Source of the DNA: Sipunculus nudus
Lineage: Eukaryota; Annelida; Sipuncula; Golfingiida; Sipunculidae
Reading direction: 5' to 3'
NCBI GenBank assembly: GCA_026874595.1
Contig: CM049310.1
Location: 18,764,058 to 18,828,057, forward strand
DNA length: 64,000 nucleotides
Shown here: one piece after another, positions 36,611 to 49,481 of the stretch
How positions within the stretch are numbered: the first letter of the stretch is position 1
How the letters are laid out: each line of letters opens with the position of its first letter
Position numbers and translations under genes: made by a program
The notes under the pieces: generated by a model
Databases searched by the model: none
Told to the model about the DNA's origin: nothing
What the model saw: only the letters and a program-made list of their open reading frames with translations

Positions 36611-37215
36611 TCCTATACACCTCTTAGTGCCGGAACGTCTATGATCAATACCATGCTGCTGTAGACAGGCTTTCATGATAGTGGCCAATCACTTTTCTGC
36701 ACAAGGCAGTCCATGGCTGAACAAGAAGTGGTGATGATGGATGGATGCGACGGAGCAGTGCCACCCTGTAGATTTTGTTGCCCTGACATGCTTCTGATGC
36801 CAGAGTCCCATGAATTCGCCACGATGTCGGCGTGCCAATATAAATCTGATTGTGACCATGATAAATGGCGCAGTAGCAAGATATAAATGATTTGTCGCCT
36901 GCTGAAAGGATCTGGTTTTGGCCTGTTTATCACTGTGCCTGTCATTTACACACACTGTGGTCAACTTCCCTGGTTTGAGGTTTTTTAGTTACCTTGTCAT
37001 CTTTGTTTAATTTTATCCCTCCCTCACACAAACTCAACCGTCCAATCAGCTTGCTGATTCAGCATGGGTTATGGCATAACATTAAATGATTAACTCCTGC
37101 AGATGGGAAATAAACATCCAGCCTACCACACCTTGATCCAATGGAACTTAAGTGGAACTATGGGACACCTGGTAGTCTGTGTTATTAAGAGTTAAGCACA
37201 GTAAGGTCTGCCAGG
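36611..37215. promoter_or_regulatory. GC-richer island (candidate CNE 7)
   Basis: Starts where the 81 bp array ends. Carries gaattcgccacgatgtcggc, gaccatgataaatggcgcag and a homeodomain-like ataaatgatttgtc near 36883. No recognisable protein on either strand. Confidence 0.35.
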
Positions 37216-40200
37216 TTAAAAGTATTTAGACCAAACATGGAGATTGAGTAAAACAGTCATAATCACATGTACCGAATTACAGATTTTCCTTAACTGAAAA
37301 TTTGGTAGACTTCCCAAAACAGCTAGAAATGAAACTATTAGTGACCACAGAGCAAAGGATAATCATTTACAGAGAGTACAGCAGAAACAAAATATTGAAA
37401 AATATCACTATAAGCAGATTTAACTTAAACATTACAGCTCAGAAAACATTATTCTAAACACTCTCCTGTAAAGGAAACTGAAAGTAAAGATCACTGCTGC
37501 AGTGAATGGCTATTAAACATTTGACCATCAAGCTTCCCCAAGAAATCCAAACATAATTTACCTTTTACCCAGACTTATGAAAGTTTTCATATTTCATATA
37601 ATATTATAAATATCATTAATATCATTGTTTATAATAATTTCTTTTAATTATGCTACCAACAACAAAACATCCAATAGCAAATGGAAGATACGTGTGTTGA
37701 TATAACCTAGCTCTCTGAACCAGAGATGGAAATGCTAAGAGCCAAACTTGAAGTAGACCCAAAGCAGGCCCAAAGCAGCCTTAACTAGTGAAGTGTTCCT
37801 GTTCCACACACTACTCTTGGTACTAAACATTTTGAACTTTAAGCTTACAGACTTTGGATCCTTGAAAGCAAGCCCCAAGACAATCTAATGGTTATGTTTT
37901 AAATATCTGGCCATGCCCTTCATTTGGGATATAGATATAGGCAGTCATTTAATAATCACCTATGTATCATCACAAAGCCTTCAATGTTTCAATTATACCA
38001 ATTTTGATGATTCTGGAACACACATACTGGAATATAATACATACGATTGTATTGCATAGGACAGGCAGGCATTAAGACAAAGTTTAGTTTAAAAAGAGCT
38101 GAAACAAAATTATTCACGAAATTCTTCACGATGATACTGAGTTAAGTGGTTATTAATGTAATGTTTTCCTGATAATATCTATACTCTTTCCATTTTTATA
38201 ACAAATGATCAAAAGGGTCTGATATACAAGTGTGAGTGACTGCAGGTTGATATGTTTAACTGAAGGTCAATGTTTTTCTTTCTTAACACATGAGGCAGGG
38301 AACAATCCAAAAATCATACCTTCAAGTTCACACATTCCTTGGACCTGGTTAAATATAGATATTCCCCAACAGATTTCACACCTTGACTCCCGCACCTTAA
38401 CTACTCGGCTATTCCCGAGGTGGACCAAATGGATCTAACACTAAATGTCACGCAGCATGCAGTCAAATATGTCTTGCTGTGCCGCTACTCTGGATTTTAT
38501 CATAAATGTCTAAAATCTCACAGGAAAAGAGTATCAATTATTCTCGAAAAAGTACAGATTACTACCAAAAAATTAACTTTCATGATTTTTTTAGTATTTG
38601 ATACATCAGAAAACAAGTTTCAGGTATGATATTTGCAGTTATGTGGTTATGAGTCATGCCACATGATTACTCATTTTTTACATTTCTAGCTCAATTCACA
38701 GCTCAATAAAATAGCACTATATTGTGAAACACTGTCAGGGCTAATATATCACTCTCAGCAAGTTCTAAAACAGCCTAAAAGCACCATCTTCAAGAACACA
38801 ATTTCAGCAAAAAAAAAATAGGAAGTATATTATCACCTAAAAAATATATATGAAAAAGCAAAATGTCTTTTTCTGAAAAAAAAGTATATTAAAAAAAAGT
38901 AGCATCATCTTTTGCCATTACAGATACATAAAAGATGAATAGAAAATATAGTACAAATTTGTTAATAGTACAGAGTGATCATGACAATTAACAGTTTTGG
39001 TATTAGCAAAAAGAGGAAAAGCAAGCACACAAAGAAAACAATTATAACAAAAATACATTAATACTTGAATCATTAAAAAAAACTGAAACCACAGCATAAA
39101 CAGCACTAAACTTCCCATATCATGTAATGTATAGCCACATGTGAACCATCAACATGTACCGTACATTAATGGAATAAAACTTAAACTGAATGGTAAAGTG
39201 GCTTGAAAGGCTAGCGTGTCAGCCAATAAGTGGCTCATACTGGGGGAGGTACTAATGTGCCAACATATTTCCTACCTCTAGTATCCCCTAGCAACAGCTG
39301 ACCAGCCTTATGGTCCCGCCTGATACATCAGAACTAAATGTAGACTTCCCTTGGGGGAGTTCAATCGTCTGCAGCATGAATAATCAATTTAACATCTCAC
39401 GATGGTATTTTAACTTCACCTATTTTTTTCTGATAAAAATAAGGTTTGGCACAACATTTTCTGAAAGCCAGGGCAGTTTCCTGTGCACTGCTGTAAGAAA
39501 TGTAAGATATCCCAGTTTTCTGCTCTTTTAGCAGCATTTAAATTTGAGATTATGAAGTTATTACATGAAAAATAAACGTTTACACATTTTTGCCATTAAA
39601 TAACTGTTTTGGTTATTTTCTTCCTTTTGATTGTATATTTGATGTCAATTGAAGAAAAATGCACAGCTGAAGCCCTTAATTCCATATTTTGCACCTAGTC
39701 ATCCTGACACCTGATTAAACATTATCCTCTTTTGGCTCGGCAGAACTAATCAATATATTCAAAGACTGATACTGCAGTTACGTATAAATATACAGATTAT
39801 ATAAAAGTACGCATCCACTTGTTTTAATGCCCCACTGAAGTTAATAAATACATGTACATTGATGATGTCATTCTAATATAAAAGTAAAATGTTACAGAAA
39901 TTAATTAAAAATGTAAAAAACAATTAACAATTTTTTCCATCTAAGTTCTATGTATAGCTAATCACATGAAGCTTCATTGGCTTTAATTCCATACTTAATG
40001 AGTATCTGATCACTTTCAATCTGAATTTAAATAATAGGTGTTTTCTAATATGCAATTACAAGTTTTGATGTGAAAAATCAGAACTTTTTTTAACATTTTC
40101 ATTTTACTCAATCAATATATCCATGAAATAAGCATTACCATTATATAAATTTAGTTCAAAACATGTAAAAATGTTTTTCTGGGCATAAAAAGTTTAATAA

Positions 40201-40479
40201 TCTCACATTAAATGAACTATTCATATTGTAATTTCAGACATTTTCATCACTCTGTTCATTTTGACATATTTGAGATTTTGTTCAGGTAGAACATGCATTT
40301 TGTCATTGTACACAATCCATCATACTGTTCAGATACTTTAATAGTTACATTTGATTAAATTACATTTAAAAAGTAAAACATGCAAAAAATGTATCATGTA
40401 TACATAAGAAACTTTTGCCCATTTCATCCTAATTTTTCTTTTTGCCACCTTTGCTCTCTGGTAAAGGAAACTATCAGTA
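37216..40479. other. AT-rich non-coding DNA
   Basis: Nothing recognised except poly-A stretches near 38808-38900. Confidence 0.5.
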
Positions 40480-41400
40480 AAAAAGTACCTAAGGGCTGCC
40501 GAGATGGCCCGCTAAAAGGTGAATCATTATCTAAGACTAAAGGTAGACCAAACAGTTACTGGCGACAAAAGTCAGTTACAACATATAATAGGGAAGTTGC
40601 ACAGCAAATGCACAGAATCATTCACAACTAGGGCTAGGTCTGCTTCCAAAGTGTCTCACTCTGGCCCTACAAAGACTTCCCATCTTCTGAGTGTTTCCAA
40701 AGTTCAGTACCATTTGGCAATAATGGGCTGAAAGCATCCCCTGAGCCCTTCCAATCAAGTTATCATGCAAGGTAGTTGGCCACAGGAGGGGCTGCCAGTT
40801 GAGCCGATGTTGTCGGAGAAAGAAACTTGATCAGGTATGTCATTCTCCATGCCAGAATGCCCCAACCTATAACGTCTCCAGTTTTCTTCTAGTTTAGCTG
40901 CATCAGTGACCGCGGTGGCCGCAGGGCAGCTAAAATGGCAGTGAACGTTTTTTGCCCGGAGCACCATGAGGGTTTATTCCATCAGTACTTGGCTATTACA
41001 TATTGTCGTAAAATTGCTGCTGTTTTCGGAAACCTTAATCCTCTTTGTTCTCTGAGATAATGGCTCAGTGGCCCTGGCTATTACCTCTTGGTTACCCACC
41101 AGAAAATTGTTATTACGGAGAAGAACACAGCACATTATCTAATTGAGTGCTGAGGAGCCAACACATATTTGATGTCACCCCGCATTTGGCCTTTTTGTTA
41201 TCCATCCCAGATATGCTCACTCTGATCATTATGAAGTCAAAGCAAAGATTACTGGCTGTAGACCTCTCGAAGGAGCGGATGTCCACGGGAGGCAAACATC
41301 TACCTCGGCTATATCTTTATCCTGATGAGCCCCCACTCCTTTTACCCTATTAGTGTCCCAGGAAGTGGCCCATTACCAGAAAGATGCCATAGCATACACA
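40480..41400. promoter_or_regulatory. Largest GC-richer island (candidate CNE 8)
   Basis: About 900 bp of unique-looking sequence with CpG-containing patches (gcatcagtgaccgcggtggc near 40899, cctctcgaaggagcggatgt near 41263). Open frames on both strands are shorter than 85 residues and unrecognisable. Its size and contrast with flanks make it the best stretch after 46.7-47.6 kb for a cross-species alignment. Confidence 0.4.
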
Positions 41401-42999
41401 ATCAATTCCTTTGAGGCTTTATTTCATGCATACTAAACAAAGTTTTGGAAGGAAAGCATACTGAGATCAAAGAATTCTTCTTCCTTTTAGTGCCAGAAAA
41501 AAGAACTGTTAAACAGAGCATCTACCTTAACAATTCTATCCAAGAACAAATCTCCACCTTTTAAAAACCCTCATATGTTTCAAAGGTATTTCTGGGTACT
41601 TCTCTTCAGAAATACATATAGCTCGAAAGACAGGTGTATTCTGGTGAAAAAATGATGAAAAATCATATATGAGAAACAAAACACATGAAATATTCCTCTA
41701 TCTTCCCGCATTGTTAACTAATAGAATCAAGCTCTGCTAGGTGGATGTGAGTTTAAGCGGAAGACCTGGAATCCAACAATCGTTATTTAAATGTCACTCT
41801 GTGTTTAATGAATTTTACAGTGGTGATTTTGAATCAGTATTAGATGTATTTCTATCCTTTGGCTAATAATAAGCTTTCTTTGTGAGAAGAATTTGATTGA
41901 AATCTTGTAACCAGAACGTGAGGCTGTTCTCCTGCCTGTGGGGTCATCTGGAAATGCTGTAATTCCCCTGACAAAGCAACATATCACGCTGGCTTAACAC
42001 AACATGTTTATATTCTAATGGTCTCTTGAAATGTAATGACTGTAATGGATTAGATTTCTGCTCTTTAGACAAACTAGAGTTGAGCAGGGTGACAGAACTG
42101 GATGCCCTGCATAAAATTAAATTAAATGCTTAACCTGCATGGTTATCGTATCCACATTGAAATTCTCTGTTTCATTTCTATCTTACCATTAATATTCCAT
42201 TTACAGTATTTATTGCAATCACTTGACAGGAGCTGATTTCTAGCTTTCTTGCTTGAAAACTTCAATATGTATGTGTGTACTTGAATTTAACAGAATATTC
42301 CCACTTTTAATTATGAACTGCTACCTGACGGTGGATTTCTTGCATATACAGTTTTAACATATCATACAAGGTTTCTGATAAGGTTTTAACATATCATACA
42401 AGGGTTTCTGATTATTTTAAAGAGCAGTTACATTATTTTTATGAAGGAAACTTGTTTATTTTATTTGAAGTTATATGAAGTGTAAAATAAGTTATCTGTT
42501 GATAAATGTATTATTTCTTAAAATTAACTTCAGCATTAGCATTTGTTCTGCTTTACATTCTTCCCCAAAAAGTCAGAAAATTTAGAAATAAATATTCCTC
42601 TGTTTTTTCGACCTTTTTATTTCTTAATTTTAAAAACTGATTTTTTTTCCAGATTTTAAATTTAAAAAGTTATTTGTAACAATTTTCTTGATTTTCACCC
42701 CAATTTTATAATCAAAGTACAGCATCTACAAAACTCAATCTCAATCAGAAAATAATATTATTATGATTTTAATTTGCCATTTAACTTAAAGAATTGGGCT
42801 AAAATGTTAAAAATCCATGAAGGAAACCAGGAAAAGTTGCTGAATCACCAATAATGGCATGCAACAAACCATATAGGAAATAAATGCAACAGTTGCTTTT
42901 TGGAAAGAAACTCAACAAGGGCAGTCTGGGAAGGTATACACTGAGTAATTCTTGTGTGATGGCCTTTATTATATTTTTAACTGCTGACCAGCTCTGGCA
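41401..42999. other. AT-rich non-coding DNA
   Basis: A direct duplication of about 34 bp (gttttaacatatcatacaag twice, 42351-42415). Nothing else. Confidence 0.5.
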
Positions 43000-43830
43000 G
43001 TGCAGGCATGCTGTCTAGCCAGGTTTCTGGAGGCTCTCCCCTAAGTCTCTATCAGCTTAGTCCCAGCAAGCTTTTGTAGTGCATTGTTTGAGACTGCACT
43101 TTGATGTGCTGCCTCTACCGGGGACAGATCAGCCAACATCACCAGCTGATTTTATCAATACTTCCACTCCTGCAGAAAGCCACTAAGGGAGGTCCATACC
43201 TTTTGTGCAGCATCAGTAATCTATATTTCTGTCAGATATTCTTTGCTCCTGCTAATCAAAACAACCCCAGGCCCATATATAATGATCCTGGCACATCAAT
43301 AAGCAAGTCTTAACAGGAGCCTGATATCACTGGCAGCCCTTCTTCTAAAGCAATGTCCTGTCGTGGGCCTGCAGCATCTCTTACTAACTCCTGGTTTCCC
43401 AAATGGATTGACTATACCCATCCAGTTTTTACTATTGTCCATAAAAGAAACAGACAGACCCTGCGGAGTCATTTTCATCACATAATGACAGCATGGTTCT
43501 GTAAAGCTGCTGATATTTTCTCCGCAAAAACTAATCTGGTCACTAATCCGCTACTGTAAGGGGTATCTTCTACAGCACCCTGCCATGTTACCATGGACAC
43601 AGCATGTCAGATCAAGCTCATGGCCAAAATTATGCTTGGACAACAGATCTTCTGGGTTCTTTTTCCTCCAGGCATTATTCAGTTATAGACGGTCCCTGGT
43701 TGTAGTCCCAGGAAGGTCATTACTAGGTCTTATGGCAGGCTGTATTGTAGTGAGCCCAGCTCAGGTTCTGGTACTCATAATGACAATAGCACCTGCAGCT
43801 AATTAAAAAGCTGGGTCAGTCCACGTCCAC
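43000..43830. promoter_or_regulatory. GC-richer island (candidate CNE 9)
   Basis: About 800 bp, non-repetitive. Contains gtctctatcagcttagtccc, ctgcagctaattaaaaagct (TAATTA homeodomain core near 43800) and a CpG-bearing middle (ctgtcgtgggcctgcagcat). No coding frame recognised. Confidence 0.38.
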
Positions 43831-44474
43831 TAGCAAGATTAATATAATAAATTGCTACATCTGGTAAACAATAACGCAGCAAGGATATCTAACAATACCA
43901 GTATTATATATCATGCTTTAAAAAGAACTAAAGTAGTTTAATTATCATATTTCTATGCATTCACATGGCATCATATATTCAATTATCAATAACAATTACA
44001 ATAAAAAAGTAATATCAAGGTCAGTGTTGTTAAATAATTGAATTCCCTCTCCTGGTTATATTTAGAAGTTAAATTTTCTAAGCAGAAAATGACCCAGATA
44101 AAGTCACTGCAAGAACAGCAGTAAATGTGATCATATACGACTTCTTCAGAGACAGTTTAAGGAATTGTCCAAAGTGCACTCCCTCAAAGAGAACACTGCA
44201 ACTGAACATAAAATCATCCCTCCACAAGAGCATCCATCACAGTAAACATTCCAGAGGAGAGGGATTAACTTCATCGCAGACTCCCAGAAGGGCATCTAAC
44301 ATCATCAGCATCCTCAGGTTCTAAGTCAGTGTAAAAAAATAATATCACTGGGAAAATGATCTATCCAAAATGAAAATCTGGACCGAGTTAATATTACATG
44401 GTCATATTTACACATTAATTTTCTTATTTATATAAAGAACTTTTAAAAATGAACAAAATGAAACAAATTTAATG

Positions 44475-44506
<32 letters not shown>

Positions 44507-45039
44507 CATTATCATAATTATTATTACTACTTAGAATTTAATTAATGAAGGTTCTCTACACACATGAAAATTACCCATAATGAAAAAAACATATGGTTAC
44601 CAATGATGAAATTCACAATATTATTTATGCTTATGCCAAATTTGAATCATAAAGTGGTCATTACAATAATTGTTATTATATTTTATTTTTTTTAGAATAG
44701 ACTCAGGGTGGCAGTGTCTGTTAAGAGAACATGAAGGTAGTCATGCAATAAGAACATTTCATGCCTACATACTGAATATCAGGTTTTACATGCATATAAA
44801 TAATCAAGATGGCATTACCTGTATTTAAGACTTTAAAATGAATCTCTATTGTTTTACTGAGAACTGATAAACTTATTACCTTAACCACAATACCATCATA
44901 TTCTTGATATAAATTACTGTATTATTGTTTGACCAAAAATACCTTCAGGAGGCTAAAGTGATATCCCTGTATTTCAATTCAATATATCTAAATTTCTTGT
45001 ATCTGATGTTTAGATAAATGCTGTACATGGTATTAAAGC
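43831..45039. other. AT-rich non-coding DNA with an (AAT)n/(ATT)n palindromic microsatellite
   Basis: At 44474-44525 (AAT)n is followed directly by (ATT)n, which can fold on itself. Nothing else recognised. Confidence 0.6.
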
Positions 45040-45380
45040 CCACCCAGTATCCACGGATCTGGAATTACACTGAGTTAAGGTTTGGCTGACAGGAGCTATC
45101 AGCCATCAAACAGCTGTAAGTGAGAGTAGTGCTGTGAGTGATCAGTCGCCCAGGCACCCTTCAATCCTAAAGATTGCTGCCTAAGATGAAGCCACTAAAG
45201 CAGCGATGGTATTGCTGTTTTCTGGAGTCGACACTGATTTAGCTCCTTAATGAGTGAGTCTCTCCGCGACCGCTCTCCCTCCTCCCCTTATTAGTAGCTA
45301 TGGACAGGTGACTTGAGACACCGGGAGTGAATTGAGACAGAACACCTGAATGGCTCTGCAAATATCAGAAGTTATCCGGA
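45040..45380. promoter_or_regulatory. GC-richer island (candidate CNE 10)
   Basis: Short, dense block with tgacaggagctatcagccat, E-boxes cagctg (45110) and caggtg (45305), ctccttaatgagtgagtctc and a CpG patch ctccgcgaccgctctccctc. No ORF of interest. A typical composition for an ancient enhancer, but function is inferred. Confidence 0.4.
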
Positions 45381-46084
45381 AAAAGAAATTCACAAAACTA
45401 TTTATGCCTATGTTTATCATGAATCAGAGGAGACCAGACTTTTTATTCTTTTTGAAGTTTGATATTACTACAATTTCATTCTAAAGAACACCATTAAACT
45501 TGAACATTTTAAAATCATTTCAAACAGAAATGCTCAAAACCTTACATAAACATTTTCTTTACCATACTTCATTCATTCTTGCTTCTGACATTCTGCTCAA
45601 AAGAATATGAAATTCAATATCTCTTTCATATATATAATGCAAACATCAGATAAACAGAACAAATACAAAACCTGAATACAACATTCCAGACACTCAAGAA
45701 TTTCTAAAGAAGAAAGTGTCCAATTATGATTTACTTACATAAAAACATGCATATACATGTGTATAGGTCTGGAACAGGCCTTAAGCTGGAAGATTCTGAC
45801 CATCTGTTAAGAAACATTTTTTCTTTACTGCATACTGCTGTTTCATGTTGTAATTGTGACAACCCTTTATTAATAGAGTGCATGTTCAGTGACCAAACAA
45901 TAAAACTCTTTTAGTTGCATTATTATAGTAATGCAGATATCTCATTCTTTTACATCATAGTAGAAAAGAGGGAATTAAAAATTTACACATTTTCTTCAAA
46001 TTTTATTATAAATGAAAATTAAAATGACATCAAACAGGAAACTGTAGGTGTCTTGCTTATGAGGGAGAATTCATAAAAGTATTT

Positions 46085-46320
46085 TGCCAGAAATGTTTGT
46101 TTTTGATATTCTATTGATACACAAATATATCACATAATACAAGCATCAATGGGATTGAGTGCAGGCTACTTAAAGCTTACCTTGACTCTCTCCAAAATGT
46201 TTCCACTAACAATATACAATGGCAGTATTCAGAGTGTTTGGAAGTGATTGTGTTTAGGTGAGGTAGGGTGGTATGGATGTTGGGTAAGTGAAGGTAAGTT
46301 GTAAATTGGCTCAGTACTAA
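46085..46320 (-). mobile_element. LINE 3'-end fragment (copy 2)
   Basis: ggattgagtgcaggctactt then aaagcttac matches the 3' untranslated region of the LINE at 50577 (agattgagcacaagctactt then aaagcttat near 50683), in the same orientation. It is separated from the coding part of copy 2 (from about 47590) by the block at 46537-47560, so either the copy is interrupted or these are two insertions. Confidence 0.6.
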
Positions 46321-46536
46321 TGGAAGAAATTGTTCATTTATTTTTTAATTAATTAGTTGGAAGACAAATATTTAATATTGTTTTTGTTTTATCTGTTTCA
46401 AGTCCTAGTATATTGGAACTATGAATTTATGAATATCACTTTTATGGGAAATTACGGTGGGGAATATTATATTTTGAACCTTTTTGTGTCTTCTATGTAT
46501 GGAGATACTGATTCAGAAATTTCTTAATTTCTGTAG

Positions 46537-46695
46537 ACTGGCCCAGTCCATGAAATAGTTATGACTTAATTGTTGCTTCTGACAGAGAAATCAAACGTTA
46601 TCACATTGGATCGCACTTAGTATCAGCGGCAACTCATATAACTAATTTTCCACTATCTGACCCTCTTATTTCATGGACTGGTAATCTTGGCCAGT
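46537..46695. repeat. Long inverted repeat (hairpin / MITE-like)
   Basis: Arm 46537-46557 (actggcccagtccatgaaat plus a) pairs perfectly with arm 46667-46695 except for an 8 nt insertion in the second arm (between ggactg and gccagt). About 110 bp lie between the arms. It could be a small inverted-repeat transposon or a structured element. Confidence 0.65.
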
Positions 46696-46699
46696 TCCC

Positions 46700-47560
46700 G
46701 AAGTCAGCATCACACATCACCGCCTTGCTGAACTTAGGTCTTTTCCAGTGACGTCAGCAGTGGTCTTTCCCAGAATCTTTTTCAAAACCAACATGGTCCA
46801 TTCAGTCATCACCTATTCCGGGCTTCCAATTGGCTAATCATATTCCCATTTAATTTGTCTTAATATTTTTAGGCCATCGCTTATGTTGAGTTTGGCGAGA
46901 CTTTAAAACACTATAACCCTTAGCCTCAGAGTTAACGTTTATTGGACCACTACTCTTGAAAGTAGGGCTAACAAACTCTGGCTCAGCCAATCCGGGCGAG
47001 ATATACAGGTGCACACGTGACGAGCGCAGTTACAATGTACCGGCTGACTGAAACGATCACGATTCGGGAGTCACAATTTGACAGTTAATACATGGGTTCA
47101 GACAAATGCTGCCAGCTGCTCTTGTCATCTCAGGAGAGGGAATTTTACTAGATCTGTTGGTACAAAATCGTTTACAAAGTGTCTACAATATGCACTTACA
47201 TTTGGCCCAGGGACGGTAATATTCATTCAGCAAAGATATATCACAGGACACGAAGTGCATGTGTGGACTATCTGAATACATGATTTCAGTGCGAATGTTA
47301 CCAAGCAGGTCGAGCTTTTGGACTGCTGTTTGCGTTCTCATAGCAACGATGCCACTCACACCAGGTGTGACGGCCTAGCTGATATGCAAATAGGGGTAAA
47401 TCGTCAGGTCCTCAAAGAGCCATGTGATGCCTTAATATGCAAATATCAGGGATTTGCCATACAGACTTTACAGGGCTTTAGTGATAAGAGCTGGCACTAT
47501 TGGTAAATGGAACCACATATTATTTTAAGCATTTTATTAGTAAATGCAAATACTAAATCC
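46700..47560. promoter_or_regulatory. CpG-rich promoter- or enhancer-like block
   Basis: Contains a perfect CRE (TGACGTCA, 46749-46756), two CCAAT boxes (46826-46830, with an overlapping inverse at 46829-46833, and 46987-46991), an E-box CACGTG (47014-47019), an X-box match GTTCTCATAGCAAC (47334-47347) and three POU octamers ATGCAAAT (47384, 47437, 47544). About nine CpGs fall within roughly 75 bp near 46992-47067, against a CpG-poor background. The short ORFs here are unrecognisable. Candidate promoter or enhancer; target gene unknown, and no first exon of DUS1L was seen next to it. Confidence 0.45.
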
Positions 47561-47589
47561 AAGGTAGGGCCATCATTTCTGGTGTGGTT

Positions 47590-49320
47590 TGCATAAGGAT
47601 TTCCATGAAGAAGTTCTTCTACAGGAATATATATGGGGAATACGTGTTCTTCTAGAGTTGACATGGAGGTGACATTGCATTAGGTAATGTTCTGCATTTT
47701 CTGTTTTGAATCCACATTGCATTTTGAGTCATTTGATAAGTGTCTTCTATATAAATCATGTTTTAGATTACTATATTGTGTTCTTAGCCATGAGTGAATT
47801 ATCTGGGCTCTTCTTGATCCTGGATTAAAATACTTAGGTGGTTTGTTTTTAGCAATTTCTCTTGATATAGTATTTTTTAGCTATTTACTGGTCTGGCAGT
47901 GTTTAAATCTATCATCTAATTTGTTCCATAGTCGTATAGACTTTGGTAAGAATTAGTTGAAGTACAGCTCTTTTTTAGAGAAAATGTTTTGTATATTGAG
48001 TAGAGCACTTGATCTTGTATTAAAGGTGTAATTTCTTGGTAGAGGTAATAGAAGGAACATGTACTGAGGAATTTCTTGTTTTACCATTCCTCTGACATGT
48101 ACAGCCTGTCACAATCCTGGCAGCCTTTAGCTGCACTGCCTCCAAGGTATCACTTTGCTCTTGTGTGCAGTTACACCACACAACATTGCTAAATTCCAGT
48201 ATTGGCCTTATACATGTGAAGTATGTGTTTTCAAGAGTTTTCCTATCAAGCATATATTCAAGTTTGCTAAGTGTCAAGACTATGAATTTTGCTTTGGTTT
48301 AATATTTCAATGTGATCATTCCATTTAAAATCCTTTCTGAATATTAAACCTAAATGTTTGTGACTGTTGATTTTATCTATTTTAATGCCATTTAAAAATA
48401 AGTCTGCATGAGTACCTTTTGATGATTTAGATGAAAATATTAAAGATTTGGGGGTTTTTTTGTATTAAATGTGACCAACCATTTTTTTTTTACCATTTAA
48501 AGATTTTATCCTAGTCATTGTTTAAAGGGACATAATCAAGATCAATATTATGTATGTTCTTTCGCACTATCAGCTCAGTTTTGTTTTATACAAAGGCTTC
48601 CCTGCAGAACAATCCCAGCACACAGTCTCATTTCCTCGCATTCTGCTATTTAACACCTTGTTATGACCGTGCGTGTTGTTAAACACAGTCCACTTGTGTC
48701 TTTTTACCATAACAAGGCTGCATGACTGGAGGGCCGATTTATAGGGGCAACACGCGGTGTTTCAGCCAGCGGCAACATGTATAATATTTTTTTGTGAAGT
48801 CAGTCAGGGCATCTCCTGATTGACACTTGTTGTAGCTCCATGCTGCACCTGGCCCCACGCACTGTGTTTATGTTGACACCTGCCATCGCGCCCGGTCCAC
48901 TGTTTTCAACACCCGTTTACAAGAGTAAGCAAACAGTTTTAAGGCAATGTTTTGGCAGGTGCAGATATATTTCATTAAAGGGAAGAAACTATTTTTCGTG
49001 TAACCTCAACATGCTTTATAGGTGATTGGGCCCCTTTAGTAATTTTCCTCCGAATGATGGATTTTCTATGGTGAGATATTACACAGTATCACCAGCAAAA
49101 AATCTAATATTATACTTACTACTATGTTTTCTATATGTTTTAATATTAAAAATAATAGGGGTCCCAGTATGAACACTTGAGGTACTCCTGCATGAAGTGA
49201 TCACCAATCAGAAAGTTCATTTTCAATTATTAGTCTTTGTATCCTATTTTTTAATTACTGTGCTAAATGTTTGTTGAAAGTATGAAAGAATGACAAGTGG
49301 TGCAATACTCTGGACTCTCA
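47590..49320 (-). pseudogene. Decayed LINE reverse transcriptase (copy 2), split by a DNA element
   Basis: Segments 47590-48524 and 49039-49320 align in order with 50990-52230 of the better LINE copy: LSKLEYMLDRKTLENTYF and the following VWCNCTQEQSDTLE correspond to the thumb/C-terminal part, and FFAGDT on the minus strand near 49084-49104 is the reverse-transcriptase active-site motif with its first Asp changed to Gly. The frame is broken by stops and indels. The two parts are separated by the 510 bp element at 48525-49034. The copy is inactive and older than the one at 50.6-53.4 kb. Confidence 0.8.
48525..49034. mobile_element. 510 bp DNA element inserted in LINE copy 2
   Basis: Ends are imperfect inverted repeats: taaagggacataatca on the left and tgattgggcccctttag on the right (13 of 16 positions pair). 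TTTA flanks both sides (48521-48524 and 49035-49038), and the intact LINE copy reads atttagtatctgg at the matching place, which fits a TTTA (or TTA/TA) target duplication. The inside is GC-richer than the surroundings and has no transposase frame. Non-autonomous; superfamily not assigned. Confidence 0.6.
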
Positions 49321-49481
49321 TGGGGCCCCATTTATACCAGGGAATGACACAAACTGAATGTTCAAGAGAACAACACTTGATTCTGTGCCAACACAGCTGG
49401 TGAGGTCATGTACATATCTTCCAATCCTTCTTTACTATCTTAAAGTGTTACTCACTCTTGAGGAGCAGGTTTTCCACAGAG

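Noticed and set aside
46085-46320. A strong donor-like AAG|gtaagc on the minus strand near 46179 as a host exon end
   Set aside because: It lies in sequence shared with the LINE 3' end at 50.7 kb, so it is repeat-derived.
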